Shown here one piece after another: positions 30,175 to 36,118 of a DNA stretch of 36,118 nucleotides. Position numbers and translations under genes: made by a program. This stretch comes from Shewanella sp. TC10 (GTDB lineage Bacteria > Pseudomonadota > Gammaproteobacteria > Enterobacterales > Shewanellaceae), in contig NZ_VKHR01000057.1 of assembly GCF_009663145.1 (NCBI RefSeq), positions 1-36,118 on the forward strand, read 5' to 3'. The stretch's first letter is position 1; each line of letters opens with the position of its first letter. The notes under the pieces are model-generated. The model saw only the letters and a program-made list of their open reading frames with translations. It ran no database searches and had not been told where the DNA came from.

Positions 30175-32682
30175 ATGAAAAGACTCATATTGGGTGTTGC
30201 TATTGCATCTGCTCTTGGGCTTAGCGGCTGTAGTGAAGATAGTACTAATGAAGCGAAAGAATCAGTCGAGCCGCTCATTCCATTCTCTCAAGTGGTATTT
30301 GACCCTACTGCAGGTGATGTGCCATTACCAAATGACCTTTTATTTAACGGAACACTTGATGGAACGCTAGCTATACCTGGTGAAGACGGTGTCGATTATG
30401 TTGACCCAACTTTAGCATTAGGTGCATTAGATGGGTGGTCAACGACTTCTCCAATCTCTATTACTGTGGATCTTGCCGTAGACAACTCTGGTGAAATGCT
30501 AACATTAGATGCCGCATCAGTTTTCCAAGCAGGTGCTGTGCGCTTGTTTGAAGCTACAGTCGGCGGGTCGTTATCTACTGATCCTGAATGTACTGATGAG
30601 TTAATACTCTCAGCGTGTAAGATTGGCGAAGAACTTCAATTTGGGGTTGATTTCATCGCACAGGCTTCAGGTAATACCATTGCTATTGTTCCACTAAAAG
30701 CATTGAAGCCGAATCAGTCATATATTTATGCAACGACAAGTCTTGTTCAAGACTCTGCAGGAAGAGCTGTTGAACCATCAAGTACATACACTTTACTAAA
30801 GCTAGATATTGAAACTCAGCCTTTAGCAACTGATGACCAGCTTTTATTACAAGGTTTAGTTAACAGTTATGAGAAAGGATTAGCAGCGGCACATGGTGTT
30901 GATGCTGAAACCGTTTCTTATTCTGGTTTATTTACCACTCAGTCTGTTGCTGATGTGTATGAAACAACAAAACTCTTGATGGCTTCAACTCCAGGATATA
31001 CCCCTTCTTTTGTTCAGACTCCGATGCCAATGGATAACGGTTTTGGTGGCGTAGTGACAGTCGCTCAAGCTGCAGGTTTAACTCCTGAAGATGGAGCAGC
31101 ATATGTAGTATCAGATTTAGCTGATGTATACACAGCTGTGATCGAGGTACCTTATTACGGTGACTGTTCATCTACACAGTGTGATATCCCAATTATTGAT
31201 GGGGCGCCAACAGCACCAAATGGTCGCTGGTTTGCCCTAGGTGATAGTCCGGTATCGGTACTGTTAGCACTAGAATCAGGCACCATGAGCGTTGCTAACT
31301 TTAGTTCGCAAGCTGTTGCTCAAGGTGTAGATCCTGCTGCAGCATTACAAAACCCTACATTAATGGCGGGTAAAACTTGGATGTTAGATGATGGAACAGC
31401 TGCTGATCCTACAAAACATTTGACTAAGTTTAATCCTATACCTAAACCAATGGGTACTGAAACTTTACCAGTATTAATTGCACTGCCAAATGCTGCTAAA
31501 GTTGCGGCTTTTCAAGCATCGCAAGGTTTAACCTTTACACCTCCATCAAATGGTTGGCCTACAAATATCGCACTACATGGTTTAGGTGGCGGTAAAGAAA
31601 TGGCATTAGCTTATGCTGGTTCTTATGCCGCTTTAGGTATTGCGACAATTGCTATTGATATGCCTCTACATGGCGCACGTTCATACGGTGATGACGGAAC
31701 GGGTTCATATATTATTTCAGCATCTGATCCTTCATATGGTGCTGTGATTGGCGAGCCTGATGCTTTTAAAAATGGTAACCCATTAGTATTTGTAAACGTA
31801 GCAAGTACGCTAACGGTTAGAGATAATTTCCGTCAAGCAACGATGGATCATTTAGCACTTCGTTTGTTACTTACAGGTATGTATGGACAAATTGCTGAGG
31901 CTGGTGGTCAACAAGTATTTGATATTAGTAAAATCAGTGCACAAGGTTTAAGTTTAGGTGGCATTGTTGGTACGACACTATCAACTTACGCTTCGACTGG
32001 TTTAGTTGACCCAACGACTGGAACGGAATTACCAAATGTATACGGTATTAATGCCGCATCGTTAGTGGCTCCTTCAGGTGGTTTAGCGGGTTCATTTGCT
32101 GGTTCTGCGACTTTTGGTCCAGTGTTATTTGAAACTGTGACAGCAACAGATGACTTTATGGCTTTAGTTGATGAAGCAAACGAAGCAGGTTATGAACCTG
32201 GAACGCCTGAGTATGCTGCGTTAGTAGAATCAGTTTATGCTGCATTTATCCCAACATTTGCCTTCGCGGTACAAACAGCGGTAGATTCAGCGGATCCATT
32301 AAACCACGCTGCAATGTTAGCTGACACCCAACTACCTATTCACTTAATAGAAGTAGCGGGTGATGGCGCGGGTAACCTACCTGATCAAGTATTGCCTAAT
32401 ATGGTTGAAGGTTTCCCATTATCTGGAACTGAGCCATTAATTGCAGGTTTAGGTTTAGGTTGTGTTAGCTCTAATAACGCGGGTTCTGGTGCGGTTCGAT
32501 TTGCCAAAGGCCATCACAGCTCGTTAGTTAGCGCTGACGAAATCGATGGTGTAACTGACGGTATGGCAGCTCAAGCGACGGTAGAAATGCAATCACAAGT
32601 CGCAGCATTTGCTAAATCTGCTGGCTTAGGGGCAGCAACAATCCTTGTTGATAATGATGAAGTACTTGTTCCTTGTAGCTAA
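30175..32682 (+). CDS. Surface lipoprotein lipase, Pla-1/cef family (VolA-like)
   Basis: 835 residues. A lipobox LSGC places the lipidated Cys at residue 19. The extended N-terminal region is that of the Pla-1/cef (TIGR03502) lipases, which include the Vibrio lysophospholipase VolA. The alpha/beta hydrolase part begins at about 460 (NIALHGLGGGKEMALAYAGS), with the nucleophile in GLSLGG (Ser593) and a late GHHSS as likely catalytic His. It would act on the outer leaflet, releasing fatty acids from phospholipids for uptake. In Vibrio this gene is linked to fadL; no fadL is visible here. The ribosome site is GGGGAAAA. It lies between yciK and sohB and ends in a terminator. Confidence 0.85.
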   Translation: MKRLILGVAIASALGLSGCSEDSTNEAKESVEPLIPFSQVVFDPTAGDVPLPNDLLFNGTLDGTLAIPGEDGVDYVDPTLALGALDGWSTTSPISITVDLAVDNSGEMLTLDAASVFQAGAVRLFEATVGGSLSTDPECTDELILSACKIGEELQFGVDFIAQASGNTIAIVPLKALKPNQSYIYATTSLVQDSAGRAVEPSSTYTLLKLDIETQPLATDDQLLLQGLVNSYEKGLAAAHGVDAETVSYSGLFTTQSVADVYETTKLLMASTPGYTPSFVQTPMPMDNGFGGVVTVAQAAGLTPEDGAAYVVSDLADVYTAVIEVPYYGDCSSTQCDIPIIDGAPTAPNGRWFALGDSPVSVLLALESGTMSVANFSSQAVAQGVDPAAALQNPTLMAGKTWMLDDGTAADPTKHLTKFNPIPKPMGTETLPVLIALPNAAKVAAFQASQGLTFTPPSNGWPTNIALHGLGGGKEMALAYAGSYAALGIATIAIDMPLHGARSYGDDGTGSYIISASDPSYGAVIGEPDAFKNGNPLVFVNVASTLTVRDNFRQATMDHLALRLLLTGMYGQIAEAGGQQVFDISKISAQGLSLGGIVGTTLSTYASTGLVDPTTGTELPNVYGINAASLVAPSGGLAGSFAGSATFGPVLFETVTATDDFMALVDEANEAGYEPGTPEYAALVESVYAAFIPTFAFAVQTAVDSADPLNHAAMLADTQLPIHLIEVAGDGAGNLPDQVLPNMVEGFPLSGTEPLIAGLGLGCVSSNNAGSGAVRFAKGHHSSLVSADEIDGVTDGMAAQATVEMQSQVAAFAKSAGLGAATILVDNDEVLVPCS

Positions 32683-32709
32683 TTAGTCAAGTTAATTTGT
32701 ATTTTGCTT

Positions 32710-32736
32710 AAAAACCCAGCAGTTGCTGGGTTTTTT
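32710..32736 (+). terminator. Rho-independent terminator of the lipase gene
   Basis: AAAAACCCAGC (32710-32720) pairs with GCTGGGTTTTT (32725-32735) over AGTT, then T. It lies 27 bp past the stop codon and ends the lipase unit before sohB. Confidence 0.93.
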
Positions 32737-32801
32737 ATTGTCTACAAGCTTTAACTTCCTGCTAAGATAACAGCAATTAACGAATTATTACGGAGTGTAT
32801 T

Positions 32802-33815
32802 TTGGAGTTTTTATCTGAGTACGGCATGTTTCTAGCTAAGGCTGTCACTATTGTCGTCGCAATTCTTGCGGTAGTGATTGTTGTGCTAGCTAGCAGCATG
32901 AAACAAAAGGCCGAGAAGGGTGAGCTAAAGCTTACTGATGTTACCGACGAGCTTAAGCAACTTGAAAAAGAGCTAAAAGAAGAGTTGTTATCTAAAAAGC
33001 AATTTAAGGCTTATGAAAAGAAGCTAAAAGCTGATGATAAAGCCGCTGACAAAGAAGAAACATCACCTTCAAAAGTATTTGTTATCGACTTTAAAGGCAG
33101 TATTGATGCTGGTGAAGTCGCCTCGTTAAGAGAAGAGATTACTGCGATTTTAACCGTAGCTGATAAAGATGATCAGGTGTTGGTTAATGTCGAGAGTGGC
33201 GGTGGTATGGTTCATGGTTATGGACTAGCCTCAAGCCAATTAGACAGATTAAAACAAGCCAAAATACCTTTGACTATTTGTATCGATAAGGTGGCAGCAA
33301 GTGGCGGTTATATGATGGCTTGTGTGGCAGATAAAGTGTATGCAGCGCCTTTTGCTATTGTTGGCTCAATTGGCGTTGTAGCGCAGTTACCTAACTTTAG
33401 TCGTTTACTGAAAAAACACGATATTGATTATGAACAGCATACAGCGGGTGACTTCAAACGTACCTTAACTGTGTTTGGTGAAAATACTGATGAAGGTCGT
33501 GAGAAGTTTCAAGAAGAACTTGAAGAAACTCATGTTCTATTTAAAGAGTTCGTCAGTAAATATCGCCCTGATATGGACATTGCTAAAGTGGCTACAGGTG
33601 AACATTGGTACGGTCAACAAGCCATTGAACTTGGTTTGGTCGATGCTATTTCAACCAGTGATGATGTTATTTTAGGTCTTGCTAAAGAGCATCAAGTGAT
33701 AAAAATTAAGTATCAAATGAAGAAGAAACTAGCTGACAAAATTGCTCATGGTGCTTCTATGTCAGTTGATGGCGTTTTGAATCGTTTAATGGAGCGTGAA
33801 AACGCAGTTAAATAA
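32802..33815 (+). CDS. sohB: SohB, inner-membrane serine peptidase of the S49 family
   Basis: 337 residues, close to E. coli SohB. An N-terminal transmembrane anchor covers about 10-29 (FLAKAVTIVVAILAVVIVVL), followed by a charged linker and the S49 (protease IV-like) domain. The catalytic dyad is Ser167 (KVAASGGYMMACVAD) and Lys219 (GDFKRTL). It faces the periplasm and resembles signal-peptide peptidases; the natural substrate is unclear. The start codon is TTG at 32802 after the ribosome site CGGAGTG; no better ATG exists, and the resulting start MEFLSEYGMFLAK agrees with the family. The AraC gene begins 16 bp after it. Confidence 0.95.
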   Translation: MEFLSEYGMFLAKAVTIVVAILAVVIVVLASSMKQKAEKGELKLTDVTDELKQLEKELKEELLSKKQFKAYEKKLKADDKAADKEETSPSKVFVIDFKGSIDAGEVASLREEITAILTVADKDDQVLVNVESGGGMVHGYGLASSQLDRLKQAKIPLTICIDKVAASGGYMMACVADKVYAAPFAIVGSIGVVAQLPNFSRLLKKHDIDYEQHTAGDFKRTLTVFGENTDEGREKFQEELEETHVLFKEFVSKYRPDMDIAKVATGEHWYGQQAIELGLVDAISTSDDVILGLAKEHQVIKIKYQMKKKLADKIAHGASMSVDGVLNRLMERENAVK

Positions 33816-33831
33816 CAAAATAAGGATATAA

Positions 33832-34881
33832 ATGCAGCAAGAGTCGGGTTATAAAGCGAATATGATGGTAGGGGATCAATGTTACCCTGCTTTTGAATTA
33901 CGCAATTTGCTCAATTTTATTGAAATTCACTTAGGTGAAACTGTTGCTGCCGATATCTATCAAAAAATAGGGCTAGGCCCATTAGAGCTTGAAGCCATGC
34001 AGTTTGTTTATGTATGGCAAGTTGAGTTCGCAATGGAACAATTAAGACTATTGAGCCCTGATAAAGAAGTTGGCGCCCGCTTGGGTGCCAGTTATCAAGT
34101 TGAATCCCTCGATGTTCTATTGCCTTTTTTCGACCAATTTACCACTCTAGGTGAATGCCTTAAGTTTGTTATTCAAAATCCAGATCTAGCAGGTAGCTTT
34201 GCAGATACCTTAGTTCGGATTGAAGATGACATGCTGTGGGTTCGTTGGCTAAATACTGGCAAAGTATCAGCTGATAAATTTGCATTTCAATTTCAGCACA
34301 GTGTTTGTGCCTTACTCGGCGCAGCAAGACAGTTAGTCGATAATCCAGTCTTTATTGATGAAATTCATTTTGCTTCCCCTAAATGTAATACACCATTTTT
34401 AAGCTCAGAAACCAGCGCGACTATGGTATTTGACTGTGACTTTTTTGAATGGGGAATTAATCTTGGTGTGTTAAATAACCAACTTGCTTACCAATTTGAT
34501 CCTATTAATCCTAAAAAAATGCAGCCAGAGAGTATTTCACTTATTGATAGAGTGCTAAATGGAATTCGAGACGGGATGCCAACACCTGCAAAATTAGACC
34601 AGTTTGCACAGACTTTGCATATGAGCGACCGTAGTTTACGGCGTAAGTTATCTGCAGCAGGTACAACTTATCAAAAGTTAGTCGACCAAGTCCGCTGCCA
34701 AGCAGCGATTAATTTAATTTTAGCAGATCAACTATCTATTGAGGATATTGCGGAAACCCTTGGTTATGGTGATGTAAGCCATTTCAGACAGAGCTTCAAA
34801 CATTGGTTAGGTTATCCGCCAGGTCATTTTTTAAGACTAAATCAACAAACTAACCCAATGCCAGAGCAAACCTCTTTTTAG
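33832..34881 (+). CDS. AraC-family transcriptional regulator (OruR/ArgR-like)
   Basis: 349 residues. The N-terminal part (about 20-220) resembles the ligand-binding domain found in one large AraC subgroup (PF12625 type). The C-terminus holds the two helix-turn-helix motifs: TPAKLDQFAQTLHMSDRSLR and SIEDIAETLGYGDVSHFRQS, then YPPGHFL. It follows sohB after 16 bp with its own ribosome site (AATAAGGA), so it may be cotranscribed with sohB. Target genes are unknown. It is convergent with the minus-strand gene 13 bp away, with no visible terminator between them. Confidence 0.88.
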   Translation: MQQESGYKANMMVGDQCYPAFELRNLLNFIEIHLGETVAADIYQKIGLGPLELEAMQFVYVWQVEFAMEQLRLLSPDKEVGARLGASYQVESLDVLLPFFDQFTTLGECLKFVIQNPDLAGSFADTLVRIEDDMLWVRWLNTGKVSADKFAFQFQHSVCALLGAARQLVDNPVFIDEIHFASPKCNTPFLSSETSATMVFDCDFFEWGINLGVLNNQLAYQFDPINPKKMQPESISLIDRVLNGIRDGMPTPAKLDQFAQTLHMSDRSLRRKLSAAGTTYQKLVDQVRCQAAINLILADQLSIEDIAETLGYGDVSHFRQSFKHWLGYPPGHFLRLNQQTNPMPEQTSF

Positions 34882-34894
34882 TTTTCGATTAAAT

Positions 34895-35962
34895 TTATTG
34901 GCACGTGCCGATATTTGCCGACATGTTATCTATCCATCGTTTAACTAACTCTGTTCCTTCCGAATGTACTATCTCACGGCCTATAGGTGGCATTTTGTCC
35001 TTTGGCGCTGATAACACTTGCCTATAGTGCAATATTGACTGCTCAGCATTACCAGGGACGATGTCGTAAGCTAAACCATTAGGGCCACCATCCCAACCTG
35101 GTGGTTGTTTACAGACACCATATTTAAAGCTTGTATGGTCAATATGGTAGCTTAATCTCAGCCCTGAAATACTCGCAAACCCTTGTTCATTATGACAGTG
35201 TGCGCAGTTGATATCTAAATATCCCTTAGCTCGATTGGTCAAGTCCGCAGCCTCATTTATTAAACTAAAACTTTTATCTACTGTATCTAAATCTGGTAAA
35301 TCGGCCAAAATTGCAAGGTTGGACCATAGGTTTAGCTGATTAACTGGATTAGCATTTTCTCGTGGAATATCTAGGTTGAGTAAATGCGCCTTTAATCCGA
35401 TAGGGTTGATGCGACTAATATCATTTTCGTTAATTTGATGACATATTTTACATTCGACTTTGCTAGGAATATGGTAATCGAATGTCATTGACTCACCTTG
35501 ATTATTTAATGTGTGAGTCACATCAGCGCCAGCAATGATGAGTTCTGCATTATCTTGTTGCCATTGGTAAGTTAACGCTGTCCAGCCAGCTTCACGATGG
35601 ATCATCAACCGGGTTTCAATCAACTTTTCATTGTTTTCGCCTGTTGATTGAGTATCAAACGGTAAGGCAAAGCTTTTGACTAATACACTGCCAACAGGGA
35701 GTTGAAAAACTTGTTGCGGCATGAACTTCATTTGCTGGTTTTCAGGCAAGAATACAAATCGGTATTTACTTGCGTAGTTAGAAAATAACTCAGTAGACAA
35801 TTGATAATTAATTCCTGGGGCTCTTGGAGCTTCAGTTGGCTTAGTCGGCTCTACAAAAAGACTATAATCGCTTAAATTAGGGATCACCGTCAGTTTTTGC
35901 TCGGCAATGAGAGCATTCTTTCGCTTTACTCGAAATACGCTTTTGACATGAAGGACATTCAA
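34895..35962 (-). CDS. TIGR03806-like di-CXXCH protein, N-terminally truncated
   Basis: 355 residues from a TTG at 35962. The body, from NLSDYSLF at residue 29, resembles the TIGR03806 family of exported proteins. It has two CXXCH heme motifs, CKICH (171-175) and CAHCH (253-257), a PPGWDGGPNGLAYD stretch and late MPPIGREIVHSEGT. Heme attachment needs export, yet no signal peptide is present. Residues 1-28 are the out-of-frame reading of a zinc-ribbon start (35877-35972), so the true N-terminus appears to be lost at about 35,878. The next in-frame Met is residue 79. The product is probably not functional as a cytochrome, unless an unseen start or an assembly error is involved. Confidence 0.65.
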   Translation of the reverse strand: MNVLHVKSVFRVKRKNALIAEQKLTVIPNLSDYSLFVEPTKPTEAPRAPGINYQLSTELFSNYASKYRFVFLPENQQMKFMPQQVFQLPVGSVLVKSFALPFDTQSTGENNEKLIETRLMIHREAGWTALTYQWQQDNAELIIAGADVTHTLNNQGESMTFDYHIPSKVECKICHQINENDISRINPIGLKAHLLNLDIPRENANPVNQLNLWSNLAILADLPDLDTVDKSFSLINEAADLTNRAKGYLDINCAHCHNEQGFASISGLRLSYHIDHTSFKYGVCKQPPGWDGGPNGLAYDIVPGNAEQSILHYRQVLSAPKDKMPPIGREIVHSEGTELVKRWIDNMSANIGTCQ

Positions 35963-35972
35963 TTAACGCCAT
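35877..35972 (-). pseudogene. Zinc-ribbon protein fragment (31 codons), truncated
   Basis: From ATG at 35972 a frame of 31 residues begins MALIECPSCQKRISSKAKEC and carries two CXXC pairs: CPSC (Cys6, Cys9) and CSHC (Cys20, Cys23). This is a typical zinc ribbon. It stops at a TAA (35877-35879) where similarity to the family would normally continue with more residues, and the TIGR03806-like sequence begins at that same point in another frame. Related small zinc-ribbon proteins are, from memory, about 60-100 residues long. A weak ribosome site (TAGGCAAG) lies before the ATG, 7 bp after the stop codon of the upstream gene. I read it as the surviving 5' part of a broken gene. Confidence 0.55.
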
Positions 35973-35979
35973 AACTTGC

Positions 35980-36118
35980 CTACTTTGCTAAATTATCAAC
36001 AACGGCAAGCATAGCAACTAACGATGCTTCACCTAAATATTCACAACGAGCTGGCGACCAACCTACTACAGGATCAGGCAAGTTGTCGTTGTCTTTAAAC
36101 GGCATTTCTAATGTATTA
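35980..36118 (-). CDS. Partial CDS, C-terminal 45 residues of an unidentified protein
   Basis: An open frame enters from the right end and stops at TAG (35980-35982). The visible residues include LEMPFKDNDNLPDPVVGWSP and YLGEASLVAMLAVVDNLAK, with a final helix-like segment. I do not recognise the family. It lies 7 bp upstream of the zinc-ribbon fragment on the same strand, so they may have been one operon. The 5' part lies outside the window. Confidence 0.5.
   Translation of the reverse strand, partial: NTLEMPFKDNDNLPDPVVGWSPARCEYLGEASLVAMLAVVDNLAK

Overview
The window reads as ordinary chromosome of a low-GC gammaproteobacterium, most likely a Shewanella. The tig-clpP-clpX-lon-hupB-ppiD and psp/sap blocks follow enterobacterial order. 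Between them lies a periplasmic tetraheme flavocytochrome c of the fumarate reductase type that is characteristic of Shewanella. No insertion sequence, CRISPR array, phage or plasmid gene was seen. The genus call is an inference from gene content and order.

Layout. (1) 1-220: tRNA-Arg(UCU) and tRNA-His(GUG) with a terminator. (2) 256-9030: protein quality control: trigger factor, ClpP, ClpX, Lon (with a heat-shock-like promoter), HU-beta and the periplasmic chaperone PpiD. A pair of terminators between hupB and ppiD frames an unexplained segment that could encode a small RNA. (3) 9059-10662: a HAD phosphatase and an AraC/GyrI-type regulator preceded by a tandem repeat. (4) 10708-16253: an accessory block with a DUF819 membrane protein, a LysR regulator and a porin on the minus strand, and a divergent flavocytochrome c reductase on the plus strand. 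I read this as a possible respiratory module: porin for entry, periplasmic reductase, local regulator and inner-membrane permease. Its substrate is not certain, because one fumarate-binding position is changed from Thr to Ser.

(5) 16441-24230, minus strand: fabV (enoyl-ACP reductase), the sapABCDF peptide transporter (listed by start of transcription as A-B-C-D-F) and pspF. (6) 24351-28490, plus strand: a sigma-54 type promoter, pspABC, then ycjX-ycjF. The PspF/PspA division matches E. coli, but FabV occupies the place FabI has there. SapD carries Arg instead of the Walker A Lys. (7) 28641-34881: a ComEA-like helix-hairpin-helix protein, yciK (minus), a large Pla-1/cef (VolA-like) lipoprotein lipase, sohB and an AraC regulator. 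yciK and sohB are neighbours in E. coli; the lipase sits between them here.

(8) 34895-36118, minus strand: a di-CXXCH protein that lacks a signal peptide. Its first 28 codons are the out-of-frame copy of a separate zinc-ribbon start, so two genes appear to have been joined by a deletion or insertion. A partial, unidentified CDS runs off the right end.
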